NCBI GenBank assembly: GCA_024693135.1
Contig: JAILLN010000048.1
Coordinates: 1 to 64,000, forward strand
Length of the DNA: 64,000 nt
Origin: Lachnospiraceae bacterium
GTDB taxonomy: Bacteria; Bacillota; Clostridia; Lachnospirales; Lachnospiraceae
Direction: 5' to 3'
Position 1 is the first letter of the stretch. Each line of letters starts with the position of its first letter. Of the stretch, positions 35,437 to 43,434 are shown piece by piece. Both the position numbers and the translations under genes were made by a program. The notes under the pieces were generated by a model, which did no database searches, was not told the DNA's origin, and saw nothing but the letters and a program-made list of their open reading frames with translations.

Positions 35437-35886
35437 TCAGTCCGGGGTATTGTTCAGATTGTCCGGCCCGAATCCGAAGGGCAGGAGCTCGGACAGGGCA
35501 TGGACGGAATAGTCCGTCTCATCCCTTCCTACGACGACCCGGAATTTTCTGGGATCCACAAACTCCATCATGACCTGCCGGCATACCCCGCAGGGATAGG
35601 CATATTCCGGCCCAGCATCCTTCGGCCCGCCCACCACGGCGATGGCCTCAAAGCTCATCTCGCCCTCGCTCACGGCCTTGGCGAAGGCGGTCCGCTCCGC
35701 GCAGATTCCCGGAGTGAAGGCCGCATTTTCGATATTGCAGCCCTGATAGATCTTTCCGGAGGACGTCAAAAGCGCAGCCCCCACCATATAGCCGGAATAG
35801 GGGGAATACGAAAAAGTCCTGGCTTCCGCCGCCTTCCTGATCAGCAATTTTTCATCCAAAGCGATGTCCCTCCTCTGTAATTGCAT
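35437..35886 (-). CDS. cdd: Cytidine deaminase
   Basis: It deaminates cytidine and deoxycytidine to uridine and deoxyuridine. The zinc site and catalytic glutamate lie in GCNIENAAFTPGICAERTA and PCGVCRQ. The length of 149 residues is slightly longer than Bacillus Cdd (136), mainly at the C-terminus. ATG at 35886 follows AGAGG; an alternative TTG about 10 codons inside also has GGAGGG before it. The 43-bp leader repeat copy B lies 28 bases upstream. Confidence 0.95.
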   Translation of the reverse strand: MQLQRRDIALDEKLLIRKAAEARTFSYSPYSGYMVGAALLTSSGKIYQGCNIENAAFTPGICAERTAFAKAVSEGEMSFEAIAVVGGPKDAGPEYAYPCGVCRQVMMEFVDPRKFRVVVGRDETDYSVHALSELLPFGFGPDNLNNTPD

Positions 35887-35913
35887 ATTTACCTCTGATT
35901 AACAACCATGTTG

Positions 35914-35956
35914 ATCTCTGACTTATTCCGGCCGGATGCGGATACCGTAACCAGCC
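35914..35956 (-). repeat. Leader repeat, copy B (upstream of cdd)
   Basis: The second copy of the 43-bp element of 33155-33197, with six differences. It lies in the same orientation and at nearly the same distance from the downstream start codon. Shorter related fragments lie before ilvD (about 31657-31673) and leuB (about 32768-32783). Confidence 0.65.
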
Positions 35957-36026
35957 CCCAAAAAACGGCCGCCAGATCTACGAAGAAGCCTTCCCTCCTC
36001 CGCGTCCGGGATGATTTTTTAGATAG

Positions 36027-36078
36027 AAAAAACCTCCCAATCTCAATGTTATCATGATAACAGAAGATGGGAGGTTTT
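36027..36078 (-). terminator. Terminator of the HU gene
   Basis: A long hairpin on the minus strand: AAAACCTCCCA pairs with TGGGAGGTTTT, with an internal TGTTATCATGATAACA palindrome in the loop. It ends in a run of six T. It starts about 20 bases after the HU stop codon. Confidence 0.9.
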
Positions 36079-36100
36079 ACAAAAGTCTTAAATGATCAGA

Positions 36101-36388
36101 TTACTTTTTCTTGCTGCCGTTTACCAGATCCTTCAGAGCCTTGCCGGCCTTGAACTTCGGAGCCTTAGAAGCAGCGATCTTGATCTCTTTGCCGGTCTGG
36201 GGATTGCGTCCGGTCCTGGCTGCCCTCTTGCTTACCTCAAAAGTACCGAATCCAACCAGCTGTACCTTTCCGCCCTTCTTCAGCTCTTTGCCGACAACCT
36301 CGGTAAAAGCCTTGATGGTGGCTTCCGTATCCTTCTTGGACAGGCTGGTCTGCTTTGCGATTGCTTCTACCAATTCTGTTTTGTTCAT
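36101..36388 (-). CDS. hup: DNA-binding protein HU
   Basis: A histone-like protein that bends and compacts DNA. The N-terminus [11 protein letters not shown] and the signature [21 protein letters not shown] are typical, with a lysine-rich C-terminus. The length of 95 residues is slightly longer than Bacillus HU (92). AAAAGGAGAAGATT precedes the ATG. It has its own strong terminator, so it is probably monocistronic. Confidence 0.97.
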   Translation of the reverse strand: MNKTELVEAIAKQTSLSKKDTEATIKAFTEVVGKELKKGGKVQLVGFGTFEVSKRAARTGRNPQTGKEIKIAASKAPKFKAGKALKDLVNGSKKK

Positions 36389-36445
36389 AATCTTCTCCTT
36401 TTTGAAACAACATCTTGTTCCTGAAAAATGAATAGTACACTATAT

Positions 36446-36474
36446 AAAGTAGTACGAAGCAAGCGTATTGTCAA
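36446..36474 (-). promoter_or_regulatory. Likely HU promoter
   Basis: A perfect TTGACA -35 on the minus strand. The hexamer at 17-base spacing is only TACTTT, while a better TATAGT lies further off. The near-palindromic GTACTAC ... AGTGTAC that follows could be an operator. Confidence 0.45.
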
Positions 36475-36608
36475 TAGGATAAATGGATTTTTAACCAATT
36501 TTATTGGATTTTATAAGAAGCAAAACCAAAAACCGCCCAAATTTCTTGGATTTTTCTGTCTCCGTTTCCCGAAAGCACAATGTTTTCAAGGGGTTTCGTT
36601 AACATAAT

Positions 36609-37181
36609 TTATCCAAGCTCGATCCCCTCCACCCCGGGGAAGAGGATCACCAGCTTTTCATCCTTCACCCCGGACCGGACGCTTTCGGCCTTGTCTGCAC
36701 TGCAGATCAGGATCACGATGCCCGGCTCCTGGGAATCCTCCTCATAAAGGCTGGCGAAGTTGCCCGAATCCCCGCTGGCATTCCCGTCCAGCTCTACCTC
36801 GCGCTTTTTTAAGACCGAGATGCCTGTCCAGGTATTTGTCCCCACGGTCTCAAAAGCGCCGGCCATCCAGCATTTGACCCGGAAGCTCGTATCGCGGTAA
36901 TATTCGTTCTTTTCCATAAAATGAACCAGATACCGGTAGATCTCCCCGCTTTTGGAGCTGTCCATCTCGTTGTCCAAAATGATCATGCCCTTTTCATGCG
37001 GCAGTCTCTGCCTGCGGGATTCAAACCGGCCCGTAACCTTGGACCTGCCCACAGAAGAACTCACCGGAAGATTGGATTCCAATGCTTCTTTTATCTTCTC
37101 ATCCAGTTCTTTGTTTCTGCTCTTCATGCTTCTGATCAGGACTCCCCGGGCGGGGAAACCTCTCCTCCTTCTCTCAGGCAT
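36609..37181 (-). CDS. Unrecognised 190-residue protein
   Basis: I do not recognise a family. The first 60 residues are basic and Arg/Lys-rich. The remainder looks like a mixed alpha/beta domain (GMIILDNEMDSSKSGEIYRY, CWMAGAFETVGTNTWTG, PGIVILICSADKAESV). There is no signal peptide or membrane segment. AGGAG lies 9 bases before the first ATG; an internal ATG at 37127 lacks a good site. It stands alone between the tRNA-Val terminator and HU. Confidence 0.7.
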   Translation of the reverse strand: MPERRRRGFPARGVLIRSMKSRNKELDEKIKEALESNLPVSSSVGRSKVTGRFESRRQRLPHEKGMIILDNEMDSSKSGEIYRYLVHFMEKNEYYRDTSFRVKCWMAGAFETVGTNTWTGISVLKKREVELDGNASGDSGNFASLYEEDSQEPGIVILICSADKAESVRSGVKDEKLVILFPGVEGIELG

Positions 37182-37261
37182 GTTCTCGTGCTCCTGAGCA
37201 ATGTCATTTCAAGGACATCTCATCAGAATAATGAGAAATGCAAACGGATCTCACTGACCTT

Positions 37262-37290
37262 CAAAACAAAAAGCCCGTACAAACGGGCTT
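37262..37290 (-). terminator. Terminator downstream of tRNA-Val
   Basis: An 8-bp stem AAGCCCGT/ACGGGCTT with a 4-base loop on the minus strand, followed by a T-rich run. It begins about 8 bases after the tRNA 3' end. Confidence 0.85.
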
Positions 37291-37297
37291 CCTGCAG

Positions 37298-37370
37298 TGG
37301 GCGCAATGGGGCTCGAACCCATGACCTCCCGCGTGTGAGGCGGACGCTCTCCCGGCTGAGCTATGCTCCC
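37298..37370 (-). tRNA. tRNA-Val (anticodon CAC)
   Basis: A complete cloverleaf: acceptor GGGAGCA/TGCGCCC, D loop AGCCGGGA, anticodon loop CTCACAC giving CAC, and T loop TTCGAGC. The discriminator is A. CCA is not encoded. Acceptor position 4:69 is an A-G mismatch, all other pairs being sound. It reads GTG. Confidence 0.95.
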
Positions 37371-37423
37371 TTCTGATGCCAAACGGCACAGCTTCTCGTG
37401 TAACTCACCGCTTCGACTTTTCC

Positions 37424-37452
37424 ATAATAGCATTTTCCGTCCCATCTTTCAA
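37424..37452 (-). promoter_or_regulatory. Promoter of tRNA-Val
   Basis: Minus strand: TTGAAA, 17 bases, TATTAT. It predicts a leader of roughly 45 nt before the mature tRNA. Confidence 0.75.
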
Positions 37453-37481
37453 TATGAAATTTTTACTCCCGGCTAATCCCC

Positions 37482-37510
37482 TTGCTTAATTTACATAAAT
37501 CAGTTAAAAT
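37482..37510 (+). promoter_or_regulatory. Promoter of citrate synthase
   Basis: TTGCTT, 17 bases, TAAAAT on the plus strand. The predicted leader is about 85 nt. It lies back to back with the tRNA-Val promoter. Confidence 0.75.
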
Positions 37511-37600
37511 GATATGGATTGTATGAAAATCAATGCAAACGAAACCCAATGAAAAACAACGCCTTAACATCAGCTTAAGAGAAAGGGATACAGACCGTTT

Positions 37601-38971
37601 ATGTCAGCCAAGAGAAAGCTTTATTCGGATATCACCCCGGAGCTCAGGGAACTTGCCGAGACCGCCCGGGATTCCATGATGATCGACTCTTCCTTATACA
37701 GCAAATGGGATGTAAAGCGGGGGCTTAGGGATCTGAACGGAAAAGGCGTCCTGGCCGGCCTCACCCATATCTCTGATGTCCAGGCCGTCAAGATCGTGGA
37801 CGGGGTGTCCCAGCCCACGGACGGCAACCTGTATTACCGGGGCTACAGCATCAAGGACCTGGTGCGCGGCTTTACGGCGGAGGAGCGCTTCGGCTTTGAC
37901 GAGGTAGCTTATCTCCTTCATTTCGACAAACTCCCGGATGCGGAGGAGCTGAAGGCTTTTTCCGGAATCTTAAGCTCCTACCGGTTCCTTCCGAAAAATT
38001 TCGTCCGGGACGTGATCATGAAGTCTCCCACCAATGACATGATGAACGCCCTGTCGAGAAGCGTCCTGATGCTTTATTCCTATGACCGGAATCCGGACGA
38101 CATATCCATCCCGAATGTATTGAGGCAGGGGCTGCAGCTGATCTCCATGATGCCCCTGATCGCAGTATACAGCTATCAGGCCTACATCTATTATAATCAG
38201 AATGACAGCCTTTTCATCCATAAGCCGGACCAGTCCCTGTCCCCTGCGGAGAATCTGCTCCATCTGCTCCGCCCGGACAGCCGCTATACTCCGCTGGAGG
38301 CCCGGCTCCTTGACCTGGCCCTGGTGCTTCACATGGATCATGGCGGAGGCAATAATTCCACCTTTACGACCCATGTGGTCACCTCCACCGGCACAGACAC
38401 CTATTCCGCCATCGCGGCTTCCCTGGGTTCCCTTAAGGGGCCGAAGCACGGCGGGGCCAATGTGAAGGTGGTCCAGATGTTTGACGACTTAAAGAATCAT
38501 GTTTCCGACTGGAAGGATGAAGATGCCATAACCGATTACCTGGGAAAGCTGCTCGAGCAGCAGGCTTTTGACCGGCAGGGTCTGATCTATGGCATGGGAC
38601 ATGCGGTTTATTCCCTCTCCGACCCCCGGCAGGTGATCCTCAAGGGCTTTGCCGAAATGCTGGCCAAGGAAAAGGGCATGGAGAATGAATTCGAGCTCTA
38701 TGCCGCGGTAGAGCGGCTGGGTCCGAAGGTGATCGCCGAAAAGCGCCATATCTACAAGGGCGTATGCTGCAACGTGGACTTTTATTCCGGCTTCGTCTAC
38801 AGCATGCTGAACCTCCCCCTGGAGCTCTATACGCCCCTCTTTGCCATCGCAAGGATCGCAGGCTGGAGCGCCCACCGGCTGGAGGAGCTGTCCAATGGAG
38901 GCAAGATCATCCGTCCCGCCTTCAAGAGCGCCCAGCCACAGAGAGACTATACGTCCATGGAGGAGAGGTGA
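37601..38971 (+). CDS. gltA: Citrate synthase
   Basis: It condenses oxaloacetate with acetyl-CoA to citrate, here probably for 2-oxoglutarate and glutamate synthesis. Catalytic residues are visible in VLHMDHGGGNNST (His), GPKHGGAN and NVDFYSGFVYSML (Asp). The length of 456 residues with an N-terminal extension of about 60 matches the clostridial form. The ribosome binding site is poor: AAAGGG lies about 15 bases before the ATG. Aconitase and isocitrate dehydrogenase are not adjacent. Confidence 0.95.
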   Translation: MSAKRKLYSDITPELRELAETARDSMMIDSSLYSKWDVKRGLRDLNGKGVLAGLTHISDVQAVKIVDGVSQPTDGNLYYRGYSIKDLVRGFTAEERFGFDEVAYLLHFDKLPDAEELKAFSGILSSYRFLPKNFVRDVIMKSPTNDMMNALSRSVLMLYSYDRNPDDISIPNVLRQGLQLISMMPLIAVYSYQAYIYYNQNDSLFIHKPDQSLSPAENLLHLLRPDSRYTPLEARLLDLALVLHMDHGGGNNSTFTTHVVTSTGTDTYSAIAASLGSLKGPKHGGANVKVVQMFDDLKNHVSDWKDEDAITDYLGKLLEQQAFDRQGLIYGMGHAVYSLSDPRQVILKGFAEMLAKEKGMENEFELYAAVERLGPKVIAEKRHIYKGVCCNVDFYSGFVYSMLNLPLELYTPLFAIARIAGWSAHRLEELSNGGKIIRPAFKSAQPQRDYTSMEER

Positions 38972-38989
38972 ACCCCCTTTCTCCTTCCT

Positions 38990-39343
38990 TCACCGCAGGT
39001 ATTTATTCTGTGCATTCATGGAAAGGATCCCATAGGCCATGATGACCACCAGGGCCACAAGGAATACCCAGGTATTGATCTGCTCGGGAAGAACAACCCC
39101 CAGCCTCGGCAATACCGAAGTGGTTATGCCGCAGAGGGCCAGCATCACCCCCGCCAGGAGGTTCGGCCAGAACATGACGCGGATATAGCCCTGCTTATCG
39201 GGGGCGTTTTTCAGGTCGATATTCCGGCTGATCAGGCTTCCCTGGATCTCTCCCCGCAGCCGCATGAGTATGGCGCTGTATACGAGATACAGGCCCGCCG
39301 CGATGACAAGAATGTCAAGAAACAGATTGGTGGTGTCATTCAT
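38990..39343 (-). CDS. Small membrane protein, unrecognised
   Basis: A 117-residue protein with three hydrophobic helices (about residues 8-27, 56-78 and 90-110) and a short charged loop after the first. I do not recognise a family. AAAGGAT lies 8 bases before the ATG. It is convergent with citrate synthase, whose stop is 18 bp away, and divergent from the cheY-like gene. Confidence 0.8.
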   Translation of the reverse strand: MNDTTNLFLDILVIAAGLYLVYSAILMRLRGEIQGSLISRNIDLKNAPDKQGYIRVMFWPNLLAGVMLALCGITTSVLPRLGVVLPEQINTWVFLVALVVIMAYGILSMNAQNKYLR

Positions 39344-39364
39344 TTTGGTTTATCCTTTCATCCA

Positions 39365-39393
39365 TTGCAAAAAATTTCTATATATAGTAATAT
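39365..39393 (+). promoter_or_regulatory. Promoter of the cheY-like gene
   Basis: TTGCAA, 17 bases, TAATAT. The leader would be about 30 nt and contains AAGGAG. Confidence 0.75.
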
Positions 39394-39431
39394 ATCTTTA
39401 ATTAAGACATCTAGAAGGAGCGGATAGTGCC

Positions 39432-39809
39432 GTGGAACGTTCTGATATCAAAGTCCTGATTTGCGATGATTCACTATTAGCCAGGAAAAACCTCGCCGAC
39501 AAGCTGAAAGGCCTCGGCATCACACAAGTCCTCCAGGTCACCGACGGCCAGTCTGCCATCGATACCTATAAGGAAGAAAAGCCGGACATCATCTTTTTGG
39601 ATGTGGTCATGCCGGTAAAGGACGGGGTGACCGCCTTAAAGGAGATCCGGGAGTTCGACCCGGGCGCCTATGCCATCATGGTATCCTCGGTCGGCACCCA
39701 GACCCATATCCGGGAAGCCGTGAAAAACGGAGCCAAAGACTTCCTGCAAAAGCCTGCCACCGCAGAGCAGGTACGGTCTATCGTAGAATACATCGAAAGC
39801 CGGTCGTAA
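39432..39809 (+). CDS. Single-domain CheY-like response regulator
   Basis: A 125-residue receiver domain without output domain. The acidic pair is Asp12-Asp13, the phosphoacceptor is Asp57 in IIFLDVVMPVKDG, and the switch lysine is in DFLQKPAT. The protein resembles chemotaxis CheY, but no che or flagellar genes surround it. It begins with GTG, and AAGGAG lies 11 bases upstream. It is a single-gene unit with its own promoter and terminator. The partner kinase is not identifiable here. Confidence 0.93.
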   Translation: MERSDIKVLICDDSLLARKNLADKLKGLGITQVLQVTDGQSAIDTYKEEKPDIIFLDVVMPVKDGVTALKEIREFDPGAYAIMVSSVGTQTHIREAVKNGAKDFLQKPATAEQVRSIVEYIESRS

Positions 39810-39827
39810 AGGCCGGCTTTTCTTTTA
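39796..39827 (+). terminator. Terminator of the cheY-like gene
   Basis: An AAAGCCGG/CCGGCTTT stem followed by TTCTTTTA. The left arm overlaps the last codons, and the stop codon sits in the loop. Confidence 0.85.
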
Positions 39828-41318
39828 TCTTAAGAAGCCCAGCACGGCCTCTTCCATGCCGGATGCGGGGATTGTTTTGTCATGCAGGATCTCTGCCCCC
39901 CGAAGCTTGGAAACCGCCTCCGGCTCCGAAAGCCCCGTTTTTTCCGAAAGCCTTCCCACAAGCTCCATATCGCTTTCCTTTGAGCCCTCTCCTTCGATCC
40001 CGTAAAGCACGGCTCTCGCAAACTTATAGGGGCTCGCCGTGGAGGCGATGACCATGGGGACCGATCCGTCAACCCTTCCCTCCTTCAGCAGGGAATCGGC
40101 CACAAAGGATGCCACGGCCGTATGGGGATCCAGCACATAGCCGCTTTCCTCATAGACCCTCCGGATCTCCTTTTGGGTATCCTCCTCCGTGGCAAATCCC
40201 GCCTCGAAGCAGTCAAGCTTCTTTCTCATGTCTTCGGTGATCTCGTATCTTCCTTTGTTTGTAAGGCTCTGCATCAATTCCCCGGTCTTTTCTGCATCCT
40301 CCCCGGAAATATGAAAGATCAGCCGCTCTAAATTGCTTGAAACCAGGATATCCATGGAGGGCGAGGAGGTCAGGACGAATTTCCGGTTCCGGTCATAGCT
40401 TCCGGTCCGGAAGAAATCATACAGGACCTTATTCTCATTGGAGGCGGAAATGAGCTTCTTTATGGGAAGCCCCATCTGCCGGGCATAAAAGGCCGCCAGG
40501 ATATTGCCGAAATTGCCGGTGGGGACACAGACATTGATCTCATCTCCCTCCCGGATCTCCCCAGATGCCATTAACTGCCCATAGGCATAGATATAATAAA
40601 CGATCTGCGGCACCAGCCTGCCGATATTGATGGAATTGGCGGAGGACAGCCGGAAGCCCTTTCCCATAAGGGTCTCCTTCAGCTTCGCATCATGGAAGAT
40701 CTGCTTCACGCCGGCCTGGCAGTCATCGAAATTTCCCTCGACCCCCACCACTTCCACGTTGCCGCCCTTCTGGGTCACCATCTGGAGCTTCTGCACCTCG
40801 CTGACTCCGTCCTTGGGATAAAAGACCATGATCCTTGTGCCCGGCACATCCGCGAAGCCCGCAAGGGCAGCCTTTCCCGTATCCCCGGAGGTGGCCGTCA
40901 GGATCACGATCTCCTCCTTCGCTCCCATCCTTCCCGCGGCCCTGGTCATCAGATGCGGCAGGATGGAAAGGGCCATATCCTTAAAAGCAATGGTTCTTCC
41001 ATGGAATAGCTCAAGATAGAAGCTTCCGGCCTTCTTGACCAGGGGAGCGATCCCGGGCACATCAAAATTCTGCCCATAAGCCAGATGGATGCACTCCTTC
41101 AGTTCGCTCTCCGGATAGTCCGTAAGGAAAAGCCGGAGGATCTGGAAAGCCAGCTCCTCATAGCTAAGCCCGGCAAGCGCCGAAAGGGTCATGGGAAGCT
41201 CCGGGATCTCCTCCGGCACAAAAAGCCCCCCGTCCTCTGCAAGCCCTTTCAGCACGGCGGCGGAGGGGTCTGCTTTTATCGATGTATTTCTAGTGCTCTG
41301 ATAGATCAATGTGTTCAT
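39825..41318 (-). CDS. thrC: Threonine synthase
   Basis: It converts O-phosphohomoserine to threonine with PLP. The N-terminus MNTLIYQSTRNTSIKADPSA is typical of the longer thrC class. The PLP lysine is in GRTIAFKDMALSILPHL and the phosphate loop in TATSGDTGKAAL. The length of 497 residues matches clostridial enzymes. It has its own strong promoter. Homoserine kinase and dehydrogenase are not in the window. Confidence 0.96.
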   Translation of the reverse strand: MNTLIYQSTRNTSIKADPSAAVLKGLAEDGGLFVPEEIPELPMTLSALAGLSYEELAFQILRLFLTDYPESELKECIHLAYGQNFDVPGIAPLVKKAGSFYLELFHGRTIAFKDMALSILPHLMTRAAGRMGAKEEIVILTATSGDTGKAALAGFADVPGTRIMVFYPKDGVSEVQKLQMVTQKGGNVEVVGVEGNFDDCQAGVKQIFHDAKLKETLMGKGFRLSSANSINIGRLVPQIVYYIYAYGQLMASGEIREGDEINVCVPTGNFGNILAAFYARQMGLPIKKLISASNENKVLYDFFRTGSYDRNRKFVLTSSPSMDILVSSNLERLIFHISGEDAEKTGELMQSLTNKGRYEITEDMRKKLDCFEAGFATEEDTQKEIRRVYEESGYVLDPHTAVASFVADSLLKEGRVDGSVPMVIASTASPYKFARAVLYGIEGEGSKESDMELVGRLSEKTGLSEPEAVSKLRGAEILHDKTIPASGMEEAVLGFLR

Positions 41319-41342
41319 CCTCTCTTCCTAAATAATGAAAAA

Positions 41343-41371
41343 AGTATATCATCCTGAAAAATATCGGTCAA
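41343..41371 (-). promoter_or_regulatory. Promoter of thrC
   Basis: Minus strand: TTGACC, 17 bases, TATACT. The predicted start is about 17 bases before the thrC ATG, leaving little room for a leader, so no T-box or attenuator fits. Confidence 0.85.
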
Positions 41372-41408
41372 TCTGGAGTTTTTTTCTTTTCTATAGTAGA
41401 ATAAGGGC

Positions 41409-42212
41409 ATGATAGGCGTATTTCAGGCAAAAAAGAAGGACGGCTCCGTCTACTTCCGCTCCTCCGTAACCTATAAGGGCAAGCATATCAGCCTCGGCAG
41501 CAGCACGGAAGAGGCAGCGGCCGCCGCCATGTATGAAACCGCAAAGGAGGTGCTGGATTCGGGCTGTACCGTCTACGAATACGAGCCCTATACGGCCCTT
41601 CCCTTCAAGAAATTCGTCACCCTGGTGAATTTCCGCGAATCCGGCATCTATATCCATAATCCGATCCTGCTCCACAAGTCCTACTTTTCCTATTTCCTGA
41701 ATCCGGATACGGAGCTCAAGTTTGATATGGAGGACCTCTTCTATTATTCCGGCCATGCCATCATGAAGCGGGGAAGGCATCTTTTTGTCTCCACCTACGG
41801 CATGCAGGAAAACCTGATGGAGCGCTACGGGATCCAGGCCTTTGCGGTGCCGGGAAAGGACTATGTCTTTCTGAACGGGGACAATACGGACTTCCGCTAT
41901 TCCAATATCCGCGTGATCAACCGCTACAGCGGGATCAAGCAGGTCAAGGAAGGGCGGGATACGGTCTATCAGGCAAGGATCCATCTGAAGGGGGATTGGA
42001 AGATCGGCTCCTTCCCCTCCGAGACCCTGGCGGCCGTAGCTTATAATAAAGCCTTGGATGAAGCAAAAAAAAGAGGCTTAAAGCCCCGCAGTGCCTTTAT
42101 CTATGTGGATGAGCTCAATGCAAGGCAGTATGCGGAGCTTTACTCCCGGATCACCCTGCCCGAAAAGTACATGGATCACCTGTCCGCATACGAGATCAAG
42201 CAGAGGTCATAG
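41409..42212 (+). CDS. AP2-domain protein derived from an AP2/HNH homing endonuclease
   Basis: It has two AP2-like DNA-binding repeats, one at about residues 1-48 (GSVYFRSSVTYKGKHISLGS) and one at about 172-230 (YQARIHLKGDWKIGSFPS, ETLAAVAYNKALDEAKKRG). Between them is an HNH-like core ending FLNGDNTDFRYSNIRVI, the counterpart of the DGNPLNNRRSNLRV motif. The usual paired histidines before that motif are missing (GKDYVFLNGD instead of VDHIDGN), so nuclease activity is doubtful. It could act as a DNA-binding regulator. It overlaps the convergent GH25 gene by 37 bp. Confidence 0.75.
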   Translation: MIGVFQAKKKDGSVYFRSSVTYKGKHISLGSSTEEAAAAAMYETAKEVLDSGCTVYEYEPYTALPFKKFVTLVNFRESGIYIHNPILLHKSYFSYFLNPDTELKFDMEDLFYYSGHAIMKRGRHLFVSTYGMQENLMERYGIQAFAVPGKDYVFLNGDNTDFRYSNIRVINRYSGIKQVKEGRDTVYQARIHLKGDWKIGSFPSETLAAVAYNKALDEAKKRGLKPRSAFIYVDELNARQYAELYSRITLPEKYMDHLSAYEIKQRS

Positions 42213-43345
42213 GATACCGGCGTCTCGATCCCGTCCAGCTTCCCTTCATTGGTATACTGCCGCATGGAATACCGGTAGGGAAATTCCGTGGTCTCCCCCA
42301 CATCAAAAAGCCAAAGCTCATAGGACTGGAGCCTCGCAAGGTCAAGCCTTCTTGCCAGCTGCTCCTTCGTCCCCGCGATCATCGGGGTGAAGCCGTACTG
42401 CTTTATGGTCTCGCAGAAGGCCATGGCGATATCCGTCAGGGTCTCCTGGGTCAGGTTTTCCGTACGGTAGGAATCGTTGGCGATCACCTCCGAATCAAAG
42501 ACGATGGGATAGCGGATCGGCCTGCCCGCAATGGAGGCAAGGCAGTAATTCGCTTCTTCGATGGCCTCCTCCCGGGTGACGGCCTGGGAGAAGAAATAAA
42601 GCCCCACATCGATCCCATAGGCCGCACAGCCGTCCAGGTTTGCCTTCAGCATCTCATCCAAAAGGACCTGGCCTGTGGAATATCCCCTGGCCCCTACCCT
42701 GAGCATGGCGAACTCCACCCCCTGGTTTTTGACCCGGTTCCAGCTGATGGCTCCGTTATATTTGGATACATCGATGCCGAAATGGGAGGTGACCCTGCCG
42801 TCTGTGCTGTAGACCAGGCGGTCTCCTTTCATGGAAAAGCCCTCCGGGACGGTATCCGTAAGGTTCAGCACGCGGTTCACCGTGACATATTCCGGATCCT
42901 CGCCCGATGCCTTGATATTGAATTTATTTTCTCCGGGGGCATTCTCCGACTGGGAAGCCTTCCTTTCTTCCTCCTTCAGCTTCTCCGCCTTTTCCTTGAA
43001 GGGATCCTTCTTTTCCTCCGGCTCCTCCGCCCTTTTCTCCTCCGTCTTTTTTTCCTCCGGCAGGGCTACGCTCTGGTCTTCATCCTCGTCGTACATATTC
43101 CAGAAGGAAAGCTCATCGGAGGTTCGCTTCTCCCCGCTTTTTTCATACTCCGTCTTGACGTTCTCATCGGCCGAGGCGGTGGCCAGGGTGGTATTGTGGG
43201 CCGTATTCCTCCGGTTCCGGGAATTCATGGTAAAGGTGACGCCCAGGATGACAAGCACGATCAGGGAAGCCACCATGCAGCCCACCGCGATCCGCTTCCC
43301 GGTATTTACGCCGTCATTATAAGATTCATCATCAAACATGGACAT
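42176..43345 (-). CDS. GH25 lysozyme-like muramidase, membrane anchored
   Basis: It cleaves the peptidoglycan glycan chain outside the cell. A membrane helix lies at about residues 20-40 (VGCMVASLIVLVILGVTF), with an acidic/lysine-rich disordered linker (about 50-150) and a C-terminal GH25 barrel (about 195-389). Active-site acids are in FGIDVSKYNG and YPIVFDSEV. The ATG at 43345 follows AGGTGA; a GTG three codons earlier is possible. The 3' end overlaps the AP2 gene. Confidence 0.9.
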   Translation of the reverse strand: MSMFDDESYNDGVNTGKRIAVGCMVASLIVLVILGVTFTMNSRNRRNTAHNTTLATASADENVKTEYEKSGEKRTSDELSFWNMYDEDEDQSVALPEEKKTEEKRAEEPEEKKDPFKEKAEKLKEEERKASQSENAPGENKFNIKASGEDPEYVTVNRVLNLTDTVPEGFSMKGDRLVYSTDGRVTSHFGIDVSKYNGAISWNRVKNQGVEFAMLRVGARGYSTGQVLLDEMLKANLDGCAAYGIDVGLYFFSQAVTREEAIEEANYCLASIAGRPIRYPIVFDSEVIANDSYRTENLTQETLTDIAMAFCETIKQYGFTPMIAGTKEQLARRLDLARLQSYELWLFDVGETTEFPYRYSMRQYTNEGKLDGIETPVSYDLCLISYADR

Positions 43346-43366
43346 AAAGCTCACCTAAAAAACGTT

Positions 43367-43395
43367 TTGACCTTAAAATGGATTTATATTAACAT
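43367..43395 (+). promoter_or_regulatory. Promoter of the RNase H-like gene
   Basis: TTGACC, 17 bases, TAACAT on the plus strand, within the 68-89 bp divergent gap to the GH25 gene. A start near 43402 favours the second ATG (43435). Confidence 0.6.
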
Positions 43396-43434
43396 ATTAT
43401 CATAAATTTCAAAATGCTTAAAGGCAGGCTGTCC

